Origin: Sphaerolaimus hirsutus
Lineage: Eukaryota > Nematoda > Chromadorea > Monhysterida > Sphaerolaimidae
Reading direction: 5' to 3'
Length of the DNA stretch: 64,000 nucleotides
Assembly (NCBI GenBank): GCA_964036195.1
Contig: OZ038451.1
Span: forward strand, 19,170,318 to 19,234,317
Positions within the stretch are counted from its first letter, which is position 1, and each line of letters starts with the position of its first letter. A program made the translations under genes and the position numbers. Below the pieces are notes generated by a model, which was given only the letters and a program-made list of their open reading frames with translations, was not told the DNA's origin and did no database searches. Of this stretch, positions 11,525 through 22,703 are shown piece by piece.

Positions 11525-11931
11525 TTGGACTGTCGGGAAAGTTCGTTCCGTCTCCCCATGGATTGTCGTGAATTGTGAGGTTTGAGTCATTGTATATAAG
11601 CTGGAATTACCACTCATAAACGTTTACTGCGAAATTGATTACATAAAAGTGTATGATAATACATATCTCCAACTTTGTTTTCAACTGATTTTATATTGAA
11701 ATTTCATCAAAAAATCGAAAACTCCGGAAATGGTGGATCGTTCATGTCAAGTTTTGGACATTATTGAGAGATCGATTAGCACTGGATTGACTTTAACGTA
11801 ATCAATTTTGTGGTAAAATTCTATGCTTGAATCAATTCCAGCTTATCTAGCCCGGCTGAAGCCCCACTGGTGTCCAGGACGATCCACTGCGAGACGATCC
11901 GACAACGGAACGAACTTTCCCGACAGACCAA
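11525..11931. mobile_element. Mariner-type MITE, TA duplication
   Basis: The ends TTGGACTGTCGGGAAAGTTC and, inverted, TTGGTCTGTCGGGAAAGTTC are flanked by TA (11523-11524 and 11932-11933). At 407 bp it is too short to code for a transposase. It lies in the 5' flank of the SLC5A gene, about 280 bases upstream of the start codon. Confidence 0.85.
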
Positions 11932-12212
11932 TACTAATGTGCGGGCGCGTTTACTCTAAAGCCTATCAAAATTTCGCCGACAATAACTTATTAATCATTG
12001 AAAATTGAGCTTGTTGTTATCGAAAAGTTTCAAGGGATATTGAATCGATAGCAAAAAGTAATTTCGTCGTAAATAACACTACTGTAATTCTTTCACTTGA
12101 AACGTGTATGCAACTCACAAGGAACTTTTCAGGAATCTATCAGACCCCTGTTGAGCCGTATCACGACTGAAAATCAATCAATTCAAACTAAATTGTGAAG
12201 GATAACAAAAAC

Positions 12213-15200
12213 ATGGCAGAACAGTGCGACGGTTTTGGTGAAGTGACTGTAAATCTGTGGGATTTTCTAGTGATTGCAGTGTACTTTGTGGTCATTTTGG
12301 TGATAGGAATTTGGGTTAGTTCATAGAAATCCGTTTTTGTTTAGATGGGATTTTTGGTAAATAGCTTTGCAACCTGGGCCTGGTTTCATTTTGAGCCATG
12401 GGATACATGTAGGGTTCAAACGATATATCGTATCGGATATCGACCATTTTTTAATATCGAATATCGATATCGAAAATTTTGGAAAAATATCGAATATCGA
12501 TATCGAAAATTTTGAAAAAATATCGAATATCGAATATCGACTATATTTTCGATATATCGATCCTGTATAATGTCCTTAATTAAGTTATTATTATTGTTTT
12601 GAGATATTTGTGATTAATTTGATTTGCTTATAGTATCTAAGTTGATGAGTAAAAGTAAAGTATTTAATGTCATCTTTGTTGGAGTGCTTACTCCACATTT
12701 CTTGTATTTGGTTTGGCCACATACCTACTGAACTACCTACCTCAAATTTGAAGCCAGAAAATGCTGATATGCTGCTTTTTTGCAACATGACCTTAAACAA
12801 TTGGGTTATAAGTATGAATTGTAATATCAACCAATTTTTGTTTGTCTGATACAATTTGATTCATCATGTTTTTTCTTCAATTTTCTCATTCTGACCATTG
12901 TAAACCTTGTTAAAATCACCTGTACTTTTCAGTAAAGAGATAATCAACCATGTTTGCAACCATATGAAAATACAATATGCTGCTTGAAATGTGCCTTGCT
13001 ATACCAAAAGCTAAATATCGAATATCGAAATATCAATATCGAATATCGACCATTTTTTAGTATCGAATATCGATATCGAGGGTCCACATATCGTATCGAA
13101 TATCGATATCGAAAATTTTGAAAAAATATCGAATATCGATATCGAAAATTTTGAAAAAATATCGAATATCGATATCGAAAAGTGATATCGTTTGAACCCT
13201 AGATACATGTATGGATACATAGATTTCAAAGGAAACATAAAAATCTAACAAAAATATGGTCTACGAATATGTGTTGGGGCGGGGGGTTGTGACGTTTTTT
13301 ATGAGGTGACAAACTTCGAGTTGACAAATTCCATAGTTAGACTTCAGATTGTAAAGTAAATTATTTATACTTACGAAAATGCTTATAATTTGTGATTCAT
13401 TTATTTGCAAGTTATTTATTACGAGGTGTTCAATTAGCCGCACTACGCATTAAAAAGTATTTAGTTAGTGTATGGAAAAAAACAACGCAAAATGATAGCC
13501 CCCCAAAGAGACCCCTACATGTGAATGTGACCAAGTCATAGATTTGCATTTGTGATGATCCCTCATTTGTGTTTGCTGGAACTGTCGCCTTTGGGCACTA
13601 GAATATTTATAACCAACCAAGTCACCAAAATCCCCCCACCTTAAATACCCCCCCCCCCCCCCAACGTAGTCATCGCGCATGAGCAGTAATCGTTCCACAA
13701 TCTCTGGCTATTTCCTGGCGGGCAGGCACATGTTCTGGCTGCCAGTGGGCGCCAGCGTTTTCGCGTCCAACATCGGCTCGGAACATTTTGTCGGCTTGGC
13801 CGGCAGCGGCGCCGCCGCCGGATTGGGCGTGGCCGCGTTCGAGTTGAATGTGTGTTGTTGTGGGGGGGGGGGGGGGTTTGGGGGGGGTATTTTTGTGTTG
13901 CCGCGGCGTTATTATGTTTTTTTTGGGAGGTGTGGTGGCGCCGCGCCGAACGCGGCAGAGTTCTGACGCGATTAGTTATGGCAAATTAATCATCCCGCCC
14001 TGCAGTAGCAGAGTGGCGCCGCATAGTGGAATAGTGCCCCAGTTGTGTGCCGCACGACGGCAGGGGTCTCCAATGGTTCAATGTTTAGAGGGGGTCCCTA
14101 ATCGAATTGCATATTCCGATTTTTATGTTTTTATTCTTGTTTTTCAGCATTATTAACACTTCACTACAGGCCCTGATAATCCTGCAACTTCTCGGTTGGG
14201 TTTTCTTGCCCGTGTACATAGCAGCTGGTGTGCACACAATACCTGAATACATGGCCAAGAGATTCGGGGGACAAAGAATTCGCGTTTATTTGGCACTTTT
14301 GTCATTGGTTTTGTACATTTTTACGAAAGTTTCGGTTGGTTTGAATGGTGGACTTTTGCTTCATAGATGTTTTTTCATTTTTGGCGTAAAAGCTATCGTT
14401 TCTACAAACTTGACTAGGGCCAGCTAAAGTTGTCATTGCAAATGCAAACTTTGTATACACATTGCTTATAGTGCACCTTTGGAATGAAACCCATCAATTT
14501 TAGGTGAACATCTACAGTGGGTCAGTGTTCGTACGGGTGGCTCTCGGCTGGTCAATATGGCCTGCGGTTCTAGTGATTTTGTTTTTGACTGCCTTGTGCA
14601 CTGTGGCGGGAGGCTTGACTGCTGTGATTTACATGGACACATTCCAGTGCTTTTTAATGCTAGCTGGCGCCTGCGTGCTCTCTTTCATTGGTGGGCGTGG
14701 TTTGGGTGTTAAAAGTTACCTCAAAATTTAATCGCACATCAAAACATCCACTCGCAGCATTCATTAAAGTCGGTGGCTACTACGAATTGATACCAAAATA
14801 CATGGACGCACTTCCCGACAACTTCACCAGGGCGACATACATTGAATATTCGCGAAATGAAGTTAAAAGTGCCCTCGGAAAATACGGGGTGGCTCATTCT
14901 GAAATTGAAGAGAAATTTTGCGGAGTTCCCAGCGAGAAAGCGTTCAATTTGCTCAGGTGTGAAATTTGATTTGCCGGACATTTTTCGTGGGTGGCCAGAT
15001 TTTGTAACCGCAGTCATATAGATACTGCACGATACAATGTTATTGGTGGCCCACACACTAGTTGACACGTGTCAACTGGTCTGTGCCAACTCAGATCTCA
15101 GCTTCACGTGTCGCAGGAGCGATCTTCCAATGCACTTGCCGTAATATTTGTTATTCAACATTACGACATGTGCATTTGGAGATCACCCTGCGACACGTGA

Positions 15201-18200
15201 AGTCGAAATCTGAGTTCACACACATGTGTTAACTAGTGTGTGGGCCGCGATAAAACACTGTATCAAGCAGCGTATAATTCTTATCGGGCTGCCCTGGCTT
15301 ATAATCGGGCTGCCCGGGCTTATAATCGGGCTGCCCGAGATAAACGCGTCGGGTAAATTGAATTTTGCACTAGGGAACCTTCAGATAGCGATTATCCATG
15401 GCCCGGATTTCTTTTGGGGCAGACACCAGCCAGTATTTGGTATTGGGCTGCGGACCAGGTTATTTTTTGGGCCACTTTTGATTATACTGCTAGGCAATGT
15501 CAGTTGATGGTGGTAATGGTCTGAATAAACCCCTTCCCGGGTCGGACTAAAGAAATGCCAGAAATGGCACTTTTGTAAAGCGATTTTGTTGGCAGTTCGG
15601 AAAAAGCATTTCGGCGCGGCACAGTATGTTTCCTCCATACCTGTGGTTCAGGACAAAAACACTCAAAATCTGTCCCGTCGTCTTGCCTACAAATGGCGCC
15701 AGCGCCATGACCATATCCCGTAATATAGGTCACAATTTTAGGGGGGGGGGGCGCCCCCCCCCCTTCGCCGGGCTCCGTCCGAACACAATCCGCACTCCCC
15801 CGTTCAAAAATCCTAACTACGTCCCTGGCGTATACAATTTTTTTCACACATTGTTGTGGAAGGCGTAATGTAGTTAACGTTAGTGAAACGTTTGCGCAGA
15901 TGTTGGTACAGCGTACGTTGTCGGCACGTTCGCTGTCACACGCGCAGGGCGCCTGTTTGTTTGCGGGGCTGCTCAAAATCCTTCCCATGTTTGTGATCGT
16001 CTTGCCCGGCATGATCGCCAGGGTCTTTTACCCCAGTCAGTTTCGATATAATTTTTTTTTTAACGTAAAATTTAGAAAAAACACTTTTTGCTTAGAATGT
16101 TTCGATGGTAGTTTTTTTACAACGGCTGAAAAACAGAAATACACTACTAATAGCCATTCAAAACCACAATCAAATATAAACCACACAAAATCGGGTCAAA
16201 ATCAAAATCGTTCAATTCCAGACCTGCTCGCGTGCGAGGCCATTCCGGACAAGTGCGCCCAGTGCTGCGGCAACTCGGTCTCGTGCAGCAACTTCGCCTA
16301 CCCCCAGCTGGTAATGAAACTCATGCCTACCGGTAGGGTTCAAAGGGGGTCGGGATTAGGGGTCTGGGTAGGGTTCGAACGGGATCGTGACGATTGTCGA
16401 GATTATCTGCGTACCTGATGATTAGTGATGTAAAAGCCGCCTTGTAAAGCGCTAGCGCCAAAGAAAAAAGCGCCATGACGCCATTTACGCCTGTCGCCAT
16501 GGCGCATTTTACACCATAGTCCTGGCCAATGGCAGGATTTTTAAAAATCTCAATTCCGAAATTCCATTTCTGTTTGGGCCGCAGGAGAAGGACACAATGA
16601 CACTGCGCCCCGTCTAATGCCGAAATTCTTTCAAGTAAAAGAAATTAGTTAAGGTACTGATAATGCACGAGTTTTCATCCCTCACACGGAATCACATTTT
16701 GCACCGTGAATAACCACTTGGAATTTTTCCCGCGCAATTTACATTGAAATGTTCGCAGGCATGCGAGGCATCATGTTGGCTGGTATGCTGGCTGCTTTAA
16801 TGTCTGACCTCACGTCGATTTTCAACTCTTCGGCGACATTGTTTTCGTTGGACATTTGGCACAGGGCCAGGCCCAAAGCGGACAGCAGGGAGCTGCTCAT
16901 TGGTTGGTGAAATTTTTGTGGCCAGGGAAATCGGTTTCCCTGGGGTTATTCACTCGATCATCACTTATTCATTCAATTCTCTACAAAATACACCGAATGG
17001 CGTGCCCGTCGCTCTATATGTATTTATGTATTTATACCTATTTACCTAGATACATATCGGCGATTTTTGGCGCCAATGACATGACGTCATTCCGTCACTA
17101 TGTAAGTCAAATTTTAGGGGGGGGGGTGAACAGGGCTGAGTAAACAAACAGCCCCCCGCTCAAATCCTGGATATGTCTGTGGCTCCTGAGCTCCGGGTCT
17201 ACATGTACACCCGTTTACGTGCTCATCGGGTTTTGGCCCAAGGTCTCACTCAACTCACACATAATTTCACTCAACATAATTTCCCACAACCCCCTTCCCC
17301 CCTCAGTGGGCCGTGTGTGGGTCTTGGTTATGGTAATTGCCGCAGTTCTGTGGGTGCCCATTGTGGGCGAAAAGCAGGGCGGACAACTTTTCATTTACAT
17401 CCAGCATATCGCCGCCGATTTAGCCCCTCCCATCGCTGCCGTTTATTTGATGGCCATTTTGTGGAAGAGAACCAATGAGACCGTTGGTTGAGTTTTTTTG
17501 TGTGGCTCCTTTTTATGGTGTGAGATTATGACTAGGGATGAAAAAAACGTAAATGAACGTTGAAAAAACTTTTCCAGAAAAATCAGCTACCGTATATCCT
17601 CGAATAAGACCCCCGTTGAATAACTACCTCCCTTGAATAACTTCCATTAGGTCTTTTTCGAGGTGGAAACCTTTAAAACCCCCGGCCATCCCTACCCCCT
17701 GAACCCCTCCAGGGCGCATTCACTGGCCTAATGGTGGGCGCGATAATCGGCGTGGTGCGCATGTTGCTCGAGTTTACCTACCCCGCGCCCCAGTGCCCCA
17801 ACCCCGACCTGAGGCCCTTTGTGGTTCGGTTGCAGTACATGTATTTTGCACTGGTGCTTTTTGTGACCAGTGCCATTGTTACTGTGGTGGTTAGCCTTTT
17901 CACCGAGCCGGTGGAAAAGTGGAGGGTAGGTTTTGGGGAAGGGGTTCTTTCTTTTTTTTGGGGGGGGGGGGGTCTTAAGAATTGACTGAAAGCGTCTTGG
18001 AGCGAATTTTTCACTGAAATAATAGCGGCAAGAGTAGGGCTCGAATTCGACTCGACTCGACTTGTGACTCGAGGGTAAAATTGGGTGTCAACTCGATTCG
18101 ACTAACTGCTTTTGCCTGACTCGACTCGAAAAATTTGGCAAATTTCGAGCTAGGGTTCCCATTGAATAATGTCCAAAAATATTAACTTTGAGATAAATTT

Positions 18201-20113
18201 TTGCACTGATACAATTCTACATAATGAACACACACATAGTGATGTAAAAGCGCCATGGCCCTGGCGCCTGGCGCTAGCGCCAAAGCAAAAAGCGCCATGG
18301 CGCTTTCGGCGCTTGGCGCCTTTTTGCTGTGGCGCCATTGGCGCTTGGCGCTGTGCTACGGAAAAGCGCCATGGCGCTTTTGGCGCTTGGCGCTATGATG
18401 CCGTGGCGCCATTGGCGCTTGGCGCTAGCGTTTTATAAAGCGCCAAAAAAGTGGTTCAAAAAAATATATCATTTTTTTATGTAAAAATACCTTGTGTGCA
18501 TAATTTACATGAGTAAATGTGTTTAAGCGTATTCCAGGAAGAACAAATCTACGTACTTGCTTATCTTGTAAACCATTTCCGTGCAAGGATATCCAAAACT
18601 TTTCCGGAATAATGGGCCTAATGATTCCCATCTCAATTCAAAGCTTGCTCACGAGCCGACGAACGACGTTCAAATGCACGTTCGACGTATCTATAAAAAT
18701 CTAAGCATTTTTGCGAGATGGCTTGCCATTTTTACCGTATTTCTTTGAATGGAAAAGCGTCATTCTATTTTTTTCCAACTTTTTTACCTGGCATTCTATT
18801 GGAGGTGCCTTTTTATTGGAGGCTGCCACTCTATTTTTTCACCAATATTTTTCACACATTCTTCATTTGAACATAGTGTTTTTATGAAACATAAACAACA
18901 TTCCATATCACAGAATCAATTCAAACAAAACCAAATGTGAAAACAACCATGAATCTTCCAATTTCTACCTGCCGTTATATTGGGGGGTGCCATTTTATTG
19001 TTTTTGTGGGCACGCAAACGTGCTAAAACCTGCCGTTTTATTGTAGGTGTAGTTCTATCTATTGGAGGTATGCGATTCTATTAGAAGAAATACCCAACTC
19101 TCAGATGTAAAATAACATCAGATAAAGGAAAGTTAACTCGATTTGACTTATTTATATCTTGCTTCTCACACAAATATGTAACTAGCACTGCATTAGCATG
19201 GTTGCACTTTATGAGCAGCAAAATTTTTTGGCGCTGGCGCTATTGGCGCTTGGCGCCAACATCCTCTGGCGCCATTGGCGCTTGGCGCCATGGTCCAGAA
19301 AATCGCCATGGCGCTTTTGGCGCTTGGCGCTATTTTGCTGTGGCGCCATTGGTGCTTGGCGCTCGCATGCCAAAAGCGCCATGGCGCTTTTGGCGCTTGG
19401 CACCAAAAGTCTGGCGCTTTTTACATCACTACACACACACCATCCTCAACTAAATTGCCAAAAAAAAATTTGTCGACACACGTGACAGTGTCGACGCAGC
19501 TTTGATATTTTTTATCGACAACCTGTACTGATCATCGTTAATGAAATTTATCGTTTCCACTTTTCAGCTGATTCGCACCACATATTGGACGAGGAAAGAC
19601 CAGACAGAAAGACCGGATATATATGAATATGCCCACAACAATCCAAAGATTAATTCAAATATTCACAGTGGCAAAGAATCTACCGATAAAATGGAAATGG
19701 AGACTTTTCATTTTGATGTTTCTAGTGTGCCAATTGGAAATAAAGTTGAGAAAAGTGAGGATGGTAGGTTTCGGAGCGAGAAATGTAGATTTTTTATTTT
19801 GGTGGTTTTCAAAATTTTGAACCCATTCTCACAATCACACTTTTTAAACATTAAAATTTAAATGTTAATTTTTTCAGTTATCACTGTGAAACCCAGCTAT
19901 TTTACATCATTTTACTCATGGCTGTGCGGTTTGGAATCGATCGAAATGTCGGCGGATGCTGAAAATGCCATGTTGAAATCTGAAATGAAAATTTCTAAAT
20001 TGGAACAGGATCCGATGGCAAAAACGCTGCTTAATATTGGCTTGGTAGCAATAATTTCACTGGACATTTTTTTGTACGTGTTTTTCTCGACATACAGCCC
20101 AATTGAAGCTTGA
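12213..20113 (+). CDS. SLC5A: Sodium/glucose cotransporter family protein (SGLT-type SLC5A)
   Basis: Thirteen exons: 12213-12314, 13670-13849, 14170-14334, 14504-14690, 14758-14956, 15389-15458, 15900-16035, 16222-16332, 16759-16902, 17307-17482, 17713-17925, 19568-19763, 19878-20113. All are GT-AG, phases join, total 704 aa (human SGLT1 is 664). The sequence follows SGLT1 closely: [43 protein letters not shown] then IWYWAADQ, and [12 protein letters not shown]. The residues known to contact sugar in SGLT1 appear conserved: N and H in [12 protein letters not shown] in FELN, Y and W in WYW, K in LLKILPMF and Q in YIQHIAADL. This predicts a plasma-membrane Na+-coupled sugar transporter, with a last hydrophobic segment near the C terminus. 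The 70-base exon 6 is only in frame with the second AG at 15388. Which SLC5A paralogue it is cannot be settled here. Confidence 0.92.
12410..13201. mobile_element. hAT MITE with ATATCG subterminal repeats
   Basis: The terminus TAGGGTTCAAACG is the same as in the GGATCG elements, but here it is followed by arrays of ATATCGAATATCGATATCG. It has a perfect 8-bp duplication, GATACATG (12402-12409 and 13202-13209). The central part (about 12570-13010) is AT-rich and non-coding. It fills most of SLC5A intron 1. Confidence 0.93.
15048..15246. mobile_element. CACACTAGTTGACAC inverted-repeat MITE
   Basis: The two ends (GGCCCACACACTAGTTGACA) are inverted repeats about 85 bases long with a short central loop. 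Related pieces occur near 22008-22209, 32860-33080, 40110-40150 and 53507-53655. No clear target duplication could be seen. It lies in SLC5A intron 5. Confidence 0.65.
15283..15375. repeat. GGGCTGCCCGA repeat (copy a)
   Basis: Three near-tandem copies of TTATAATCGGGCTGCCC are followed by GAGATAAACGCGTCGGGTAA. CCCGA and TCGGG can pair around the ACGCG loop. Related copies lie at 30175, 31270 (inverted) and 31588. This one ends about 15 bases before SLC5A exon 6. Confidence 0.6.
15525..15827. mobile_element. GTCCCTG-ended hAT fragment in SLC5A intron 6
   Basis: The right end (ATCCTAACTACGTCCCTG), preceded by C- and G-run sequence, matches the inverted left end of the intact element at 34662-35107. 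The left boundary is not resolved. A GGCGCCAGCGCC scrap lies inside. Confidence 0.5.
16333..16520. mobile_element. Fragments of TAGGGTTC and TAGTGATG hAT elements
   Basis: Two TAGGGTTC ends (near 16333 and 16370), each followed by a GGGATCG-like word, are followed at 16428 by TAGTGATGTAAAAGC with GCGCC words and an end like TTTTACACCATA near 16518. I see no full pair of ends or duplication. They lie in SLC5A intron 8. Confidence 0.5.
17590..17700. mobile_element. Left end of a CCGTATATCCTCGAATAAG element
   Basis: It begins TACCGTATATCCTCGAATAAG and continues with TTGAATAACTACC words, like 37911 onward. No right end is present before SLC5A exon 11. Confidence 0.5.
18035..18152. mobile_element. 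Short TAGGGCTCGA element with GACTCGACTCG repeats
   Basis: The left end TAGGGCTCGAATTCG is followed by CGACTCGACTCGACTT; the right end is AATTTCGAGCTA. It looks like another member of the TAGGG-terminus group with its own palindromic word (TCGA), but no target duplication is visible. Confidence 0.5.
18237..19431. mobile_element. hAT MITE with GCGCC repeats (copy 2)
   Basis: Left TAGTGATGTAAAAGCGCCA, right TTTTTACATCACTA, perfect 8-bp duplication CACACACA (18229-18236 and 19432-19439; note the simple-repeat context). Subterminal GCGCCATGGCGC and TTGGCGCTTGGCGC words. A CCGTATTTCTT element is nested at about 18735-19094. It lies in SLC5A intron 11. Confidence 0.85.
18735..19094. mobile_element. 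CCGTATTTCTT element with GTTCTATTGGAGG repeats (copy 1)
   Basis: The left end CCGTATTTCTTTGAATGG follows TA. Inside are words such as CATTCTATTGGAGG and CTGCCGTTTTATTG. The right end CTATTAGAAGAAATACCC has lost the expected CGG. Better copies are at 40776-41456 and 60643-60993. Confidence 0.7.
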
Positions 20114-20920
20114 TGCAAATGTTTTCTTTCATTTTTTTCCTGATTGGGCGGAAAAAATGATTTTTGTGGCTGCTCGATTTGTTTAAAAAATTTCAGCTTG
20201 TTGTAAAAAATCTTATTTCACCCTCTGATTGAAAAAAATTGAACAAAACCGTGCATCGTTCTATCCTTTCTTTTTTGTTTTCTGTCACACCCTGGCCAAC
20301 TTTGTGATTTTCGTATACAAGATGACTGCAATAGCATATTTTTTACTAGTGGTTTCTACATTCTCCCCGTCTGCAGTATGTTCATTTACCATGATATTAG
20401 GGATATTCGTGATTGTGCGTTACCATTTTGCATACGCAAAATTACAGGCTGCCAGGGCGCTGACTACACTGTTATCGTTTAGAATTATTGTTTATTCAAA
20501 CTTCCTTTAAAACAATCATTCTGCTGAACTGCAATTGGTGAACTTTGACATTCATTTTGATGAGCTTATTATATTTTTTTGCTTTTACAACTGGTGCAAC
20601 GGTAGTTTCACAGCGTTATTTATGTTTAATTTCTAGTTATACTACTTAAGTTGAGTTTTATCCTTTTTAATTTCTATCTAGTTATACCACTCTAGTTAGT
20701 CATGTGATCTACATAGTTTTATTTATAGCGGCTTTTTCAGTGATAACCCTTTTTTACAGGTTTTTTCAGAAGTTGTTTCCATTTTTACATATTTTACATT
20801 CTTATTTGTACTGACAGTAATACCCTAGCTGATTCTATTCTGGACACATAAACTGTGTTTGTATGTCAATTTTTGATGGTATTTATGGTACAGCACATTT
20901 ATTATTTGTGTAATTAGTTA
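20114..20920. other. 3' flank of SLC5A, no further gene seen
   Basis: AT-rich sequence expected to contain the SLC5A 3' UTR. I saw no AATAAA placed clearly enough to call a polyadenylation site, and no exon. Confidence 0.4.
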
Positions 20921-21312
20921 CCGTATTTCCTCGAAATATTCCCCCTCGAAATACCCCCAGGTTTTTGAATTGGGGAAAAATTAGACCCCCTCGAAATACC
21001 CCCCCGTCTGGAATGATGTACATCATGTATGCAATGTACATGATGTATATATTGGTCGCTGTGTGCATCGCAGCTACACGCTAGTTTGTGTAGCGATGGA
21101 CGTTGATATGCGTCCAAATATACCCTACTTGGACACGTTGATTATCGGTTTTGGGTAAACAAAAGCATACTCTTTACTCCGCATTTCGTAAAAATTTCTG
21201 ACGAAATAATGACCCCCCTCGGAGAAGCCCCCCCCCCTCGAAATACCCCCCCCCCCTCAAAATTTACACTCAGAAAAAAGAACCCCCCTGGGGGAATTAC
21301 GAGGAAATACGG
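20921..21312. mobile_element. CCGTATT-terminus MITE
   Basis: CCGTATTTCCTCGAAATAT at the left and TTACGAGGAAATACGG at the right, flanked by TA. CTCGAAATACCCCC words lie inside, with about 190 bases of unique sequence in the middle. Confidence 0.8.
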
Positions 21313-21760
21313 TATGTGTAATATTTACACATTTTTATGTTTATGTAGGGGGGCTGGGCTTTGTTGCAAATTGTTGACATGCTGTGTTGGAATTTTCTCT
21401 GGAATTGTTTCTTGTCCAGGCCTCCAAAGGGAAAAAGTAAGGTTTTTAATTTTACCTTGCTGAATTTGTATTTATTTACACTTGAAATTTTGCTTTACAG
21501 GTTCTATTTGTATTTTTGGCCTTTACTTTTTCAATTACATTTCTGATATGTTCTCAGGCGCTTAGCTCTTATCTTCGAAACTTTTTTCATACAAGTTGCT
21601 CAGATTTTCGCCATGTGATGTAGCAGACACAAATTTACTTTTTGGAACGATTTTTTATCTTTACTTTTTAAATTTTCAGTTGAAAGTTAGTTTGTTCAAA
21701 TTCATCTTTTTGGTGATGACGCAGCAAAAGTTCTTTTCTGTGTGCTTCTTCGTTGATGAG

Positions 21761-21965
21761 TAGGGTCCAAATGGAATCCCGAAAATTTGCAAATCCCTAT
21801 CCCAAAACAATTACGTATATGATCCCGATATCGGAAAAATTTGCCAACTTAAATTAAATCGATTTAATGCCATTTTTGCAGTAATAAATGTGATTGGAAA
21901 CCTCGAGTTTCCACTTTATGCCACTTTTCTGGCATCCAGAAGTGTTTTTAGACTGTTTTATCGAC
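21761..21965. mobile_element. Degraded GGATCCCG-type hAT copy
   Basis: It starts TAGGGTCCAAATGGAATCCCG and later contains TTTATGCCACTTTTCTGGCA, which is the unique centre of the elements at 4328-4952 and 9890-10456. The repeats are mostly eroded and no right end was found. Confidence 0.6.
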
Positions 21966-22007
21966 AAATTAAAGAAAAACCTGTACTGTACTGCAACTGT
22001 TTTGAGC

Positions 22008-22209
22008 CCACCTCACCAGTTGACATCACAACCGTGTCAACTAAGTATTATAACATAAATTTTTTAAAGCATCACACTTAACAGAAACTATGAAAATAAA
22101 GTGTCACTATAAACTATGCTCCATCACATAAATATGAAAGTTGAAATCACATGAACAAATGAAATTTTGTAGTCACGAATTTTGATGTCAACTAGTGTGT
22201 GTGGGCCCT
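22008..22209. mobile_element. GTTGACAT / CACTAGTTG inverted-repeat element
   Basis: The left side (GAGCCCACCTCACCAGTTGA) and right side (GTCAACTAGTGTGTGTGGGC) are inverted repeats of the 15048-15246 family. Confidence 0.55.
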
Positions 22210-22703
22210 TTCCGGCAACTGAAAAATTTTGCATCTCGATTTTACATGAGATTACATTTGACACCCCGACTTTCACTTGCACCGCCCCTTCAAGCTTTGC
22301 TGTGTTGTACCGTTTACCGGTGGTTTAACCTTTCTATTTAAAACTCGTGGTTACCTATATTCCATCGGTACTCCATTGACAGCCTTTCCGTTCTGTTTTT
22401 CATTCCCATGTTTACAATCATTGATTTTGTCTGTACTATCGAGGTGTACTTTATAGTATTTAGTAAACAATTGAACTGCTGTATGAAAAATGAATTTTGG
22501 ACGTTTATTTGAGTTTATGCTCTCAAAAAATGTTCGGTTAAAATTCCAATTTCACAGTTCATGTGAAATATTTTACATTCAATCAAATTGATTTATTTTT
22601 AACTGTCGAAACATTATCTCCTATCTATTTCAGTACATAAAATCAACAGTCAGTTGTTGAGGATTTCACCTGACTCCGCCCACTTCGTTACACAACCAAT
22701 CCA

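Noticed and set aside
13420-13470. TTACGAGGTGTTCAATTAGC resembles a mariner terminal repeat
   Set aside because: No partner end or TA-bounded element was found, so it is not annotated.
14958-15380. Open frame reading [18 protein letters not shown] before SLC5A exon 6
   Set aside because: It is the translation of the near-tandem GGGCTGCCC repeats, not membrane protein sequence.
16333-16385. GGTTCAAA and GGTTCGAAC look like tRNA B-box words
   Set aside because: They belong to TAGGGTTC hAT termini, repeated at many other places, and no cloverleaf can be drawn around them.
18150-18440. Open frames rich in GAIGAWR or APSAKSAMA
   Set aside because: They come from the GCGCC arrays of the hAT elements (also at 19200, 28700, 29650), not genes.
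20229-20510. Hydrophobic open frame downstream of SLC5A
   Set aside because: No family resemblance, no splice signals and T-rich composition; a chance frame in AT-rich DNA.
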